Source: Acidobacteriota bacterium
Lineage (GTDB): Bacteria; Acidobacteriota; Terriglobia; Terriglobales; Acidobacteriaceae
Assembly (NCBI GenBank): GCA_021780095.1
Contig: JAJXZK010000168.1
Coordinates: 1 to 16,036 of the forward strand
Length of the DNA: 16,036 nucleotides
Reading direction: 5' to 3'
The notes beneath the pieces are model-generated. The model was not told the DNA's origin. It searched no databases and was given only the letters and a program-made list of their open reading frames with translations. This document shows positions 6,964 to 15,475 of this stretch, piece after piece (within the stretch, counting starts at the first letter, position 1; each line of letters opens with the position of its first letter). Both the position numbers and the translations under genes were made by a program.

Positions 6964-8652
6964 ATGACGCATTCAAACAAGTTGCGGCATTACAGCGTGT
7001 ATTTCTGTCTAATGATTGCGCTTGGGCTGGTCGGGAGAGATCTCGCGGCGCAGACGTACAGCGAGTCACAGCAGGTCCAAGACTCAAGTGGCAGCGTCAT
7101 CGGCACGCTTCAGTACACCGTTAACGAAACCTCGGGTACCTGTCCCACGTCTAGCGGCTACCCGCCAGCTTACGGGAGTTGGGTGACAATGAACTACGAG
7201 ACCTTCCAGTTTACTGAGACGACGGGGCATGCTGCGGGAGCAAGTTTCCCCCTTGGAGGTTCTGGAGAATACGTTCAATCGCCAGGCGGATCTTATTGTC
7301 CCACCCCCGGCACATTTCCGAGCAGTTCGATTACCCTTACCGGTGGGTACGGCTTCAGTATTCAATTCGACATCTGCGGAAACACGACATGCTCGGCTAC
7401 CCTGACGGATGTGCCAGCGGGGTACGTAAGTCCGAAGTATATAGTTGCGACGCTGGCGTATGCGCCCCCGGGGCTTTCGAGTACAGCAACTTATGGAAGC
7501 TCTTTGGAGACAGGCAACACAACATCTACTAGTTCATCCTGGAAATCCACCGTAACAACAACCGAGACCTTTACCTCAGCCATCAATATTGCGACTCCGT
7601 TCCATGGCGGCAAACTCGGTCTCGGCGGCAAGCAGACGAATACTGCAACTCAACAATCGAGCGAAAGCCAAGGCAACTCCTCGACGTTCACGACGGACCT
7701 GAAGACAACCAGCAGCTTCCAGACGCCAGGTATGCCACCTACGTGGACCGGTTGGTGGGCGTCGGGTTTTAACCCGCACGACTATGACTGGCCATGGCTC
7801 TGGTTGAATGCCGTTTTGCCTTTTGAGGCTCCAACCATCTCGAGCAACGTTTGGTACGGATATGCATGGGACGCCTGCGATCCGGTAGTAGGCATGGATA
7901 TATACGAGGTAATGAACGGGTACCTGGAGAACGGGGGAGGAGGCGTACCCTCAGCGGGCATCCGAGGGCTTAACAGCGCAGACCTGCAAGAGCTCGGTCG
8001 AGGGTGGGCAACGAACCCCCAGACATACATCAGTTCGGGGCAAATACCGTCAGACTGCGATGGTCAGACATTCGCATCTGGCGATTCTCCCGCGCTAAGC
8101 ACAACAGACTACGCCAATATCCTTACTGCGGATCCTGTGCGTAACCAGAGTTATGCATTGAATCTGCAGAGCCCCAGCTACATAACTACTGGTGATGGTC
8201 GGTATACGCGGGCCAGTGCCTTTATCGATGTGGCAACCGGTCAGGTTACTCAAAATCAGCAGAACACGAATTTCCCATTTGTCCAAGCGGGTTGCGTAGG
8301 GTGCAGCCCGCCGAGCGAAGCATTTGGAGCCACATACACCGCCACTTCCGATATCGGAACGTCGCAAGATTACCAAGTGACTCAGACGTACGGTGTCGAC
8401 AATTCGTTTAGTGGATCACTCTGGCTCGCCAATTTCGACTCTGAAGTCAGCACCTCGAATTCGGTCACGTCCGACTATTCCAGCAAGACCGATTTTACCA
8501 ACTCCACATCGAATTACGGAACTTTCACGATCGTAGGTCCGCCGTGTAATTCGGGAGGCAGCCCCTGCTCGCCATCGTACGCGGGACCGGCTAGCTTCAA
8601 TGTATATCAGGACAATAAGTTCGGTACCTTTATGTTTTGGCCGCTGCAGTAA
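6964..8652 (+). CDS. Secreted Ser/Thr-rich protein of unknown function, possible beta-pore-former
   Basis: 562 residues from ATG 6964, chosen because AAGGAGG (6952-6958) lies 5 nt upstream and the signal peptide begins there; the frame is open further left but without a start signal. Residues 1-30 form a signal peptide (basic start, hydrophobic FCLMIALGLVG, cleavage near AAQ). The mature protein is beta-rich with several close cysteine pairs (CGNTTC, CVGC, CNSGGSPC), suggesting disulfides outside the cytoplasm. Two regions, about 174-252 and 462-522, have long Ser/Thr-alternating strands flanking a small apolar centre (AINIATPFHGGKLGLGG in the first), the look of a pre-stem hairpin in aerolysin/ETX-MTX2-type toxins. 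I recognise no named family; secretion is well supported and pore formation is speculative. The next gene starts 28 bp downstream and is probably cotranscribed. Confidence 0.8.
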   Translation: MTHSNKLRHYSVYFCLMIALGLVGRDLAAQTYSESQQVQDSSGSVIGTLQYTVNETSGTCPTSSGYPPAYGSWVTMNYETFQFTETTGHAAGASFPLGGSGEYVQSPGGSYCPTPGTFPSSSITLTGGYGFSIQFDICGNTTCSATLTDVPAGYVSPKYIVATLAYAPPGLSSTATYGSSLETGNTTSTSSSWKSTVTTTETFTSAINIATPFHGGKLGLGGKQTNTATQQSSESQGNSSTFTTDLKTTSSFQTPGMPPTWTGWWASGFNPHDYDWPWLWLNAVLPFEAPTISSNVWYGYAWDACDPVVGMDIYEVMNGYLENGGGGVPSAGIRGLNSADLQELGRGWATNPQTYISSGQIPSDCDGQTFASGDSPALSTTDYANILTADPVRNQSYALNLQSPSYITTGDGRYTRASAFIDVATGQVTQNQQNTNFPFVQAGCVGCSPPSEAFGATYTATSDIGTSQDYQVTQTYGVDNSFSGSLWLANFDSEVSTSNSVTSDYSSKTDFTNSTSNYGTFTIVGPPCNSGGSPCSPSYAGPASFNVYQDNKFGTFMFWPLQ

Positions 8653-8680
8653 CAGCAGCGTTGCTGGTGTGTGGACGGTT

Positions 8681-10834
8681 ATGTTCGCACACCAGCAATC
8701 GCAGCGCTCGATACGCAGCTTTGGGGGATCTGTGACACGGATTGCAATTGTCTTTTCATTCTTGTGTGCATTTCAGGTTGTAGCGCTGACCGCAAATCCG
8801 GTGCCATTTATCAATAACCCGCTGGTGCCGGGGGCCGCGGTTCCTGGCGGCCCGGGATTCACGCTAACAGTTAATGGCAGCATGTTTGTTTCCGGGGCAA
8901 CTGTGAACTGGAACGGCCAGCCCCTTACCACAACGTTCATATCCCAATCTCAATTAACTGCGGCAGTTCCGGCGGCCGATATCGCAGTCGCATCCACGGC
9001 GTCGATTACGGTAACGAATCCCGGAAGCAACGTCGTTTCGAACGATGTCTCTTTTCAGGTCACCGCTCCGGAATCCATGGTGTATTTCAAAGAGGCGCCG
9101 GGATATCCAGCCGGGGTCGGAACTCCGGGAGCGCCAGCAGGAGTCGGCATGACCGTCGTTGCGGGAGACTTCCTCGGTAACGGAAAGCCGGATCTCGCGT
9201 TCGTGGGTGGCGCCGGAACCGATGCGAGTGGCTATGGCGTATCCCTTGTCGTAGGTAACGGCGACGGTACGTTCACCAGTTCGCCATTACAAGGTCCACA
9301 TCAGGTCGGGCTTTATGGAGTGCAACGAGGCGATTTTAATGGTGATGGCAAGCAGGATTTAGCCGTCACGAACTGGGATGACAACACGGTTACGATCATG
9401 CTCGGTAATGGCGACGGAACCTTTTCCCAAGCGGGCTCTCCAATCCCGGTGGGGCCGGCTCCGATTGCCCTCGGTGTTGGAGATTTCAATCACGATGGGA
9501 ATCTGGATCTAGCAGTCCTGAATTCCGATGTGAAGAAGAGCGGATCGCCGAATGGGTCCGTTACGATTCTGCTCGGCAATGGGGATGGGACTTTCACACA
9601 AGCTCCTGGCAGCCCAATTGCGAAGCCCTCGTTGTATGACTCCCCCACCAATATTGCGATCGGCGATTTTGATGGAGATGGCACCCTGGACCTCGCGATT
9701 GCCGATGGCGGGCCGGGTTCTATTTGGATTTTATTAGGTAACGGCGACGGCACGTTCAGAAACACTGCAGTTGATCCGATATCGACTCAGATGTTTTACA
9801 ACGGAGGAATCGCTGCTGGAGACTTCAACGGCGATGGCAAACTGGATCTTGTGGTCACCGGCGTCGGTTCTGCGTATGCGGGCGATCTACATGCGATGAA
9901 TGTACTGCTCGGAAACGGTGACGGGAGCTTCACAGCGGTGAAGGACTGCTGCGGCTTTGGAGACGGCAATTCGACTCGAAACTTCTATATGACAGTCGCA
10001 GATTTCAATGGCGACGGAAGGCCCGATGTGGCCATTCTATCCGAGGAGCAGTCGATTTCCCAGCCGGCGGATTTCGTTCAAATACTGTTGAACCAGGGTG
10101 ATGGGACGTTCACGCCCACCGACTATTCTGTGCTGCTGAACCCGTTTCCCACCGCTTTGACCAGTGGAGACTTTGATAGCAGCGGGAGACAGGGAATTGC
10201 GGCGCTGGTTGGCCCGGAGGCGTTATCCTCTCTGGTGCAAGTCCCCAATCCCAGTTGGTCGACCCCGCCTAATTTTACGGTCTCCGCACAAAACACTTCT
10301 CTGGCTGTTAAGGCGGGTGGAAGCATAACCGACAATATTGCAATTTCCTCGCAATATGGGTTTTACGGCGAAATTACGGGCGAGACCTGTACCGGCCTCC
10401 CGACCGGAGCTACATGCACGTTCAACCCTGCGGTTCCGCCGGCCGTGATCCCGCAAATGATGCTTCCGCTCGAGAACTTTCAATACACGATCACGATCAC
10501 CACTACTGCGCCATCCTATGCGACTTCGTCTACGTCCTCATCTGGGCAGTCCGGTCCGTACGGGAAGTTGCCTTTGCCCGTGTTCGCCGCGATGATTGGC
10601 GTGCCGTTTTGCTTTTTGAAACGATCACCTTACAGCAAATTACTACCTCTACGAGCACTCGCCTTGGTTCTTCTGATATCTGCCGGAATATCGTCCTGCG
10701 GCAATGGCACCATGGCACCGAACTTTCCAACAGGAGGAACGCCGCCCGGCACCTACAGCGTGATGGTGAGTGCCACGTCGCCTTCCGGCGGCGGTCTGAG
10801 GCATTCCGCAAAAATCACATTGACCGTGCAGTAG
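8681..10834 (+). CDS. Exported IPT/TIG plus FG-GAP repeat protein with C-terminal membrane hairpin
   Basis: 718 residues from ATG 8681; a GTG at 8732 preceded by GGGGGA is an alternative start that puts the hydrophobic IAIVFSFLCAFQVVALTA right at the signal-peptide position. Residues about 40-128 form an IPT/TIG Ig-like domain (FTLTVNGSMFVSGATVNWNG). About seven FG-GAP/VCBS repeats follow (161-506), most with GDFNGDGKxDLA plus LGNGDGTF, which build a calcium-binding beta-propeller. An Ig-like C-terminal domain is interrupted by two apolar segments (about 632-645 and 655-673, the second ending in a lipobox-like SAGISSC) before resuming as PPGTYSVMVSATS. Such proteins are abundant in Acidobacteriota and are thought to mediate surface adhesion or carbohydrate binding; the ligand is unknown. 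It probably shares a transcript with the secreted gene before it. Confidence 0.9.
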   Translation: MFAHQQSQRSIRSFGGSVTRIAIVFSFLCAFQVVALTANPVPFINNPLVPGAAVPGGPGFTLTVNGSMFVSGATVNWNGQPLTTTFISQSQLTAAVPAADIAVASTASITVTNPGSNVVSNDVSFQVTAPESMVYFKEAPGYPAGVGTPGAPAGVGMTVVAGDFLGNGKPDLAFVGGAGTDASGYGVSLVVGNGDGTFTSSPLQGPHQVGLYGVQRGDFNGDGKQDLAVTNWDDNTVTIMLGNGDGTFSQAGSPIPVGPAPIALGVGDFNHDGNLDLAVLNSDVKKSGSPNGSVTILLGNGDGTFTQAPGSPIAKPSLYDSPTNIAIGDFDGDGTLDLAIADGGPGSIWILLGNGDGTFRNTAVDPISTQMFYNGGIAAGDFNGDGKLDLVVTGVGSAYAGDLHAMNVLLGNGDGSFTAVKDCCGFGDGNSTRNFYMTVADFNGDGRPDVAILSEEQSISQPADFVQILLNQGDGTFTPTDYSVLLNPFPTALTSGDFDSSGRQGIAALVGPEALSSLVQVPNPSWSTPPNFTVSAQNTSLAVKAGGSITDNIAISSQYGFYGEITGETCTGLPTGATCTFNPAVPPAVIPQMMLPLENFQYTITITTTAPSYATSSTSSSGQSGPYGKLPLPVFAAMIGVPFCFLKRSPYSKLLPLRALALVLLISAGISSCGNGTMAPNFPTGGTPPGTYSVMVSATSPSGGGLRHSAKITLTVQ

Positions 10835-11171
10835 GGGAACGGAAATTGTAGGACAGAAATTGCACATCGAACGCAGATCGAAAATAGTACTCCGACAATT
10901 ATCGATCAGCATTCGAGATTGTTCGGCCTGTGTTCGCCGCGGGGGCTCTCAGTTTGTTTCCCTAAGCCGTGAGGCTTAGGGATGGTGTCTTCCTCCAGAA
11001 CGAGCGCAGTGAGACGGCGATGCCGCGCGATGGGGCAAAATCGACGCTTGCGGGATTAGGCCGCGCTGGCATTGATGCATACGGGCCGGTCGCTGGGAGC
11101 GGCGGTCGCTTACGGTGCTTCTCAGACACAAGATATTGCATTCGGATTTCGAACAGCGTTACGGTCGGGCT
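10835..11171. other. Intergenic region upstream of the relaxase gene
   Basis: No coding frame on either strand has family resemblance. The region contains the strong hairpin and GTGTCT site annotated separately as an oriT candidate, in the place where a mobilisation origin is expected. No clear promoter was recognised for the relaxase. Confidence 0.6.
10959..11000 (+). other. oriT: Candidate origin of transfer (oriT) with nic-like site
   Basis: TCCCTAAGCC (10959-10968) and GGCTTAGGGA (10973-10982) form a perfect 10-bp stem closed by the GTGA tetraloop. Eight bases later comes GGTGTCT, ending at 10990. In R388, as I recall it, the TrwC target is a hairpin with a GAAA loop followed after the stem by TATTGTCT and then the nick. 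Stem, GNRA-type loop, 8-nt spacing and the terminal TGTCT all correspond. The predicted nick is on the plus strand between 10990 and 10991, about 180 bp before the MOBF relaxase gene. Nicking was not shown. Confidence 0.6.
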
Positions 11172-13901
11172 GTGCTGACTATACGAGCCATGACCGGCGG
11201 CGCTGGCTATGCACAGCGGCATCTGCAACACAGCGACTACTACGATGAACACCGCCGCGTACAGGGCGAGTGGCAGGGCCGGGGCGCAGAACTGCTTGGG
11301 CTGCGTGGCAGCGTCACCTCCGAACAGTTTGAGGCGGTACGGGAGGGGCTGCATCCCGAAACCGGCGAGTTCCTGCGCCCACGCCATAGCGCGGACCGGA
11401 CAAACGGGGATGGTAGCGAACAGAGCAAGGCGCGGTCTCTCTACGATCTGACGTTTTCGGCACCCAAGTCGGTTTCGATTCAGGCAATGGTCGGCGGTGA
11501 CGGGCATTTAATCGCCGCTCACGACAAAGCCGTCTGCGAAGCCCTGGCGGAGGCCGAAAACTATGCTGGCTCTCGCGTGCGCCTCAACGGTGCAAATGAG
11601 AATCGCACAACGGCAAACTGGATTGTCGCGACGTATCGGCACGACACAAGCCGGGAACTTGATCCGCAGCTTCACACACATGCCGTGGCCGCAAATCTCA
11701 CCTACGACGGGGGAGAGGGCCGGTGGAAGGCATTGCAGGCGTCTGGCCTGTACGAGCGCCGCGCATATCTCACGGAGGTCTATCGGAATGCCCTGGCGCA
11801 AGAGGTGCGCGGGCTCGGCTATGAAATCGAGCAGCGCCGCGATCCGCGCGGCAAGGATCTCGGTTTTGAAATCCGCGGCGTGTCGGACGAACTGCTGGAA
11901 CGATATAGTCAGCGAAGCGCACAGCGTGACGCCGCGATCACCGAGTTCACGAATGAACATGGTCGGAAGCCAACCGATAACGAGGTGGCTGTCCTGGTCC
12001 GCGAATCGCGCGCTGATAAGCTCACAGAGATTGCTACCGAACAGGTACGCCACCGGCAACAGGCTCGCCTGTCCCCGGAAGAATCCCTGGGCCTGGATCG
12101 CCTGCGGGGTGCGTCCTTGGAGCAAAGCCGCAGCGGTCCGCATCAACCCTCACTGGCGGTGGATTCGCTGCAACACGCAAAGAGCCATCTTTTCGAGAGG
12201 CGCTCCGTCGTCTACGATCACGAATTGCTGACCGAAGCTCTGCGGCATGGCCGCGGCCAGGTTAATCTGGCCGAGCTACGCGGCGCATTGGAAATCGAAA
12301 AATCCCAGGGAACCGTTATTCATGCAGGGGATCGGTTGGCAACGCACGAGAGTCTGGATCGTGAGCAGCGCATGGTTGCCATGGTGAACCATGGCATCGA
12401 CCGATACGCGCGGCTTGGCGGCACACATGAGTTTCATCCATCCGAACGCCTGCGTGATGAGCAACGGCGCGCGGTGCAGCAAGTTCTCGATTCTCGCGAC
12501 TTTGCCATCAACTTACGCGGCGCTGCCGGGACAGGCAAAACGGCCACGTTGCAAGAAATTGATAGCGGCCTGCGTGAGTCTGGCCGCGAAGTCACAGCAA
12601 TTGCGCCCACGCGCGGTGCGGTGGAGGAGCTGCAAAAGGTGGGCTTTCGGGAGGCCGTGACAGTCTCACGCCTTCTCCAAGACGAGACGGCGCAATCTGC
12701 GCTCCGAGGTAGGGTCCTCGTCGTCGATGAAGCCGGCATGATCTCGGGGCGGCAGATGGAAGGCATACTCCGACTTGCGGATCAGCATCTCTCCCGCATC
12801 GTGTTTTCGGGTGACACACGCCAGATTCAGAGTGTCGAGGCCTCCGACGCACTGCGCATTCTGGAGCGCGAATCGCAAATGAAGAGCGTTTCCCTGACCG
12901 GCGTACAGCGTCAGACGCACGCGCAGTATAAAGAAGCAATTCAAACCCTGCGCCAGGCTCCCGAACAGGGCTTTGAAAAGCTGGAGCGGCTCGGCGCTGT
13001 GCACGAGGTTCCCTTTGGCGAGCGTGCCCGTACGGTTGCTGGTCTCTACCGGGAGATGACCGTCGATCCGTCACGGCGCGTCTTGGTTGTTGCACCCACG
13101 CATGAAGAGATTGGCCATGTCACTCGCGCGATTCGCAATGACCTTTCTGAGCGCGGTCAACTCGGCCAAAGCGTCACGATGGATCGATACGTCCCATTGC
13201 AATGGACGGAGGCGCAGAAACGTGATCTGGCGAACTACCATGAGGGGCAGGTGCTGGTAGTGCATCGGGCAGCAAGGGGTATGGAGAAACATGAAGCGCT
13301 GACGGTGGGCCGTGTTGACTCTGGCACGGTGATCGCTCGCAATGTACGCGGCGAAGAGAGGAGCTTTACACCAGCACAGACGCGCTCCTTTTCCGTCCAT
13401 GAGCGGCAATCCATCGACGTGGCTCCGGGTGACCGCCTCATGCTTACGGCCAATCGCCGAGATGACGGTTTCCGCGCTACGAATGGCGAGCTGGTGACGG
13501 TACGCGGCATCGAGAGGGGACGCATTCAACTTGAGGATGGTCGCGCACTGCCGGCGAACTATCACCAGTTCGATCACGGCTACGCCATTACCGCCCATCG
13601 TAGCCAGGGGAAAACGGTTGACGGGGTAATCCTGTCAGCCGACGCCATGAAGCAGGAATTGTTCTACGTCGGCGCTTCCCGTGGCCGCAGTGAAATCGCA
13701 ATCGTCACCAGCGACCGTGAACAATTGTGCGAATCGCTGGGTATTTCCTCCGCGCGTCCGTCGGCGATGGAGTTGGCGCGGGAACAGGCTCATCTACAAC
13801 AGCCCGAGCACAAGACTCAGCAAGCTCCCGCCCAACAAATCGAACCACCTGTCCCTCGCCACGAAATCAGCATCGGTCATGACTTGGGCCTCGGCTTGTA
13901 A
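11172..13901 (+). CDS. trwC: MOBF conjugative relaxase-helicase, TrwC/TraI-like
   Basis: 909 residues. I start at GTG 11172 because VLTIRAMTGGAGYAQRHLQ matches the relaxase N-terminus; the frame is open further upstream without similarity. The TrwC relaxase domain fills about 1-290: tyrosines Y13, Y23 and Y24, EWQGRGAELLGL, LTFSAPKSVS, and the metal-binding histidines H157, H168 and H170 (YRHDTSRELDPQLHTHAV), whose 11- and 2-residue spacing equals that in TrwC. The helicase half has Walker A GAAGTGKT (450-457), Walker B VVDEAGM near 517 and TAHRSQGKT near 807. It would nick oriT, stay bound to the 5' end, and unwind DNA for transfer. Oddity: TrwC and F TraI carry two Tyr pairs, whereas here the first is a single Tyr. 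It matches the oriT candidate directly upstream. No coupling protein (TrwB/TraD) accompanies it. Confidence 0.95.
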   Translation: MLTIRAMTGGAGYAQRHLQHSDYYDEHRRVQGEWQGRGAELLGLRGSVTSEQFEAVREGLHPETGEFLRPRHSADRTNGDGSEQSKARSLYDLTFSAPKSVSIQAMVGGDGHLIAAHDKAVCEALAEAENYAGSRVRLNGANENRTTANWIVATYRHDTSRELDPQLHTHAVAANLTYDGGEGRWKALQASGLYERRAYLTEVYRNALAQEVRGLGYEIEQRRDPRGKDLGFEIRGVSDELLERYSQRSAQRDAAITEFTNEHGRKPTDNEVAVLVRESRADKLTEIATEQVRHRQQARLSPEESLGLDRLRGASLEQSRSGPHQPSLAVDSLQHAKSHLFERRSVVYDHELLTEALRHGRGQVNLAELRGALEIEKSQGTVIHAGDRLATHESLDREQRMVAMVNHGIDRYARLGGTHEFHPSERLRDEQRRAVQQVLDSRDFAINLRGAAGTGKTATLQEIDSGLRESGREVTAIAPTRGAVEELQKVGFREAVTVSRLLQDETAQSALRGRVLVVDEAGMISGRQMEGILRLADQHLSRIVFSGDTRQIQSVEASDALRILERESQMKSVSLTGVQRQTHAQYKEAIQTLRQAPEQGFEKLERLGAVHEVPFGERARTVAGLYREMTVDPSRRVLVVAPTHEEIGHVTRAIRNDLSERGQLGQSVTMDRYVPLQWTEAQKRDLANYHEGQVLVVHRAARGMEKHEALTVGRVDSGTVIARNVRGEERSFTPAQTRSFSVHERQSIDVAPGDRLMLTANRRDDGFRATNGELVTVRGIERGRIQLEDGRALPANYHQFDHGYAITAHRSQGKTVDGVILSADAMKQELFYVGASRGRSEIAIVTSDREQLCESLGISSARPSAMELAREQAHLQQPEHKTQQAPAQQIEPPVPRHEISIGHDLGLGL

Positions 13902-13958
13902 GCAGATCGTCAAATAGTGGCGCTTCGCCTCCTCGTAGAATTATGTGAGGACATCCCC

Positions 13959-14726
13959 ATGGCTGACATCCAACAGCTCTTGCAGGAAATCCACAACTGT
14001 CCGGTTGCGACTTCCATTCGCAATGGGCAACCCGGTCCCTGCCAGACGATTGTTCTGTCTCAGACGGGCACGACATTCCATTCGCCTGAGCCCTGGTCTG
14101 GACAGATCACCACTGCGCCGATATTGTTTCTCAGTTCGAACCCCTCGATCAGCGAAGAGGAAATGTATCCCAACGCGTCCTGGGCAGACGAGCAAATCAC
14201 AGACTTCTTTCAGAATCGCTTTAGTTCTCCTTCCGGTTGGGTGGACAGCAACCTATGCGCGCTGAAAAGAGATGGCACTCGAACCCAGTGGGTGAGGTAC
14301 TGGGCTGCGGCCCGCGCTCGGGCGAGCGAAATATTGGACAAGCCCAAACCGGGAATTGACTTTGTGCTTACATAAGTAGTGCATTGCAAGTCGCGCTATC
14401 AAGAAGGGGTTCGAGAGGCACTTGAGTTTTGCTGCGATCGCTTCCTGGACAGTGTCCTTCCCATCTCGGTCGCGCACGTTCTGATCGTCTACGGTAAACC
14501 CGCGAAAGGTGCGATTGATCGTCGATACGGTTCTCAACTGATCACTTGGCACTTGCCTGAAAAACTGGCTGAGTGCCGCGTCGGCAATAGGTCGAGAATG
14601 CTCGTCTTCTTGCCGGCTCCCAATGAACATGGCCCCGAGAAGAGTTTGATTGCCAACATCGGAAACAACGGTATTTCTCTTCTTCGTTCATATCTTGCTT
14701 CGCGCGCAGGCTCCACGGTTTCCTGA
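13959..14726 (+). pseudogene. Uracil-DNA glycosylase-superfamily-like gene broken by one in-frame TAA
   Basis: One continuous frame of about 255 codons with a single TAA at 14373-14375. Start ATG 13959 has GAGG 8 nt upstream. Before the stop: LLQEIHNCPVATSIRNGQPG, PILFLSSNPSISEEE (near 46-60, the glycosylase-like GxNP-type loop), WVRYWAAARARASEIL and GIDFVLT. Directly after: VVHCKSRYQEGVREALEFC and LPISVAHVLIVYGKPAKGAI, then FLPAPNEHGP. From memory, intact relatives read LTEVVHCKSR here, so TAA most simply replaced GAA by one base change. The family looks like a member of the UDG superfamily, often annotated uracil-DNA glycosylase-like, with unknown substrate. The rest of the frame is undamaged, so inactivation is recent, or there is readthrough or a sequencing error. 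It follows the relaxase by 57 bp. Confidence 0.75.
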
Positions 14727-14828
14727 GTCTCCAGATCGAACTGGGTGACGAATCCCTTTATCCGTCTGCATGACACTGCATCAGCCTGCACACCGCTGAA
14801 GTGTGGAATGCTTTGCGCAGAGAGAAAT

Positions 14829-14968
14829 ACTGACATTCCCCGGATATTAGGATTGTTCGCCGAGGCGGAGAGGGCGGTGTCAAGGGTCTTGACCGCTTCG
14901 CGGCGGCGCAGCCGCCCTTGACGCCGCCCGCGCCTCGGCTACGCTGCTGCTATCCGGGGAATGTCAGT
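14829..14968. repeat. 140-bp structured palindrome with perfect 18-bp inverted ends (MITE-like)
   Basis: ACTGACATTCCCCGGATA (14829-14846) is exactly inverted at 14951-14968. Nested inside are GCCGAGGCG (14859-14867) / CGCCTCGGC (14931-14939), and a 14-bp arm pair at 14873-14886 / 14915-14928 with one mismatch that would be a G-U pair in RNA. A small CCGC/GCGG hairpin sits near the centre. There is no coding capacity. The form suits a miniature inverted-repeat element or a cruciform-forming replication or recombination site. Confidence 0.75.
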
Positions 14969-15151
14969 GGGATTTGTCCAGTGGAATAGAGGTCCGAAAC
15001 TAATTTCGTTTTTGTGAGATCGAAAATCCACGAGGACAATGAGTGCCAAAGAAGGACAATGGTGCACCTCCATGCACTTACTGTGCCCAACCGTTCGCTT
15101 TTGCTTCGTACGCCACATCCATGAGGATGAAATTGCGACCCAATCGGTGGG

Positions 15152-15181
15152 TTGACAGTGCTCCTTGACCCCACACATTGT
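15152..15181 (+). promoter_or_regulatory. Candidate promoter of the excisionase-like/integrase operon
   Basis: TTGACA (15152-15157) matches the -35 consensus; CATTGT (15176-15181) after 18 bp is a weak -10. The overlapping ccaca/tgtgg inverted repeat (15171-15183) could be an operator. Support is modest. Confidence 0.35.
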
Positions 15182-15203
15182 GGTGCTAAGGAGTGTGCGA
15201 ACC

Positions 15204-15425
15204 ATGTTCGATTCCCCTCATTCTCCCATTTCATTCGAACCGCTACTGGACAGTGATCGGGCAGCAGCAATCATTCAAGTTCACCCGAAAACACTTCAGC
15301 GTTACGCACGAAATGGAATTGTTCACGGAGTCAGGGTAGGCAAGCTGTGGCGCTTCCGGGCGTCCGACCTGTATCGATCCGGCACGAGGATCGAAACACT
15401 CGACGACGACGACCAGGCACAGTAG
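15204..15425 (+). CDS. Excisionase-like HTH protein
   Basis: 73 residues from ATG 15204, preceded by AAGGAG (15188-15193, 10 nt spacing); upstream TTG and GTG codons in frame are less likely starts. SDRAAAIIQVHPKTLQRYAR followed by NGIVHGVRVGKLWRFRASDL is a MerR-like HTH of the HTH_17/excisionase type, in which the Pro-Lys-Thr-Leu helix recognises DNA and the wing follows GKLWRF. Such proteins bend attachment-site DNA to direct excision or regulate integrase expression. The tail is acidic (LDDDDQ). The integrase gene starts 50 bp downstream on the same strand, so a shared operon and a role as recombination directionality factor are likely but inferred from context. Confidence 0.8.
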   Translation: MFDSPHSPISFEPLLDSDRAAAIIQVHPKTLQRYARNGIVHGVRVGKLWRFRASDLYRSGTRIETLDDDDQAQ

Positions 15426-15475
15426 GCTGAAAGCAGCTATCCGTGCCGTCTCACCACCCTTGACTTGGAGAGGAA

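Larger units (their letters stand above)
14727..15203. other. Intergenic region with structured palindrome and short repeats
   Basis: No convincing gene. Besides the 140-bp palindrome (separate entry) it holds GGACAATG twice, 20 bp apart (15034 and 15054), next to a GTGCA/TGCAC hairpin at 15062-15077. These could be excisionase or repressor sites, which is only a suggestion. Confidence 0.5.

Noticed and set aside
10581..10941. TGTTCGCCGCG repeated at 10581 and 10931 as possible cargo boundaries
   Set aside because: Eleven bases without extension is within chance, and the first copy lies inside the FG-GAP gene.
11508..12146. Minus-strand open frame of 212 codons inside the relaxase gene
   Set aside because: Lies opposite strongly conserved TrwC coding sequence and shows no family feature of its own.
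14534..14836. Minus-strand 100-codon frame overlapping the UDG-like gene
   Set aside because: No domain and antisense to the conserved second half of the UDG-like frame.
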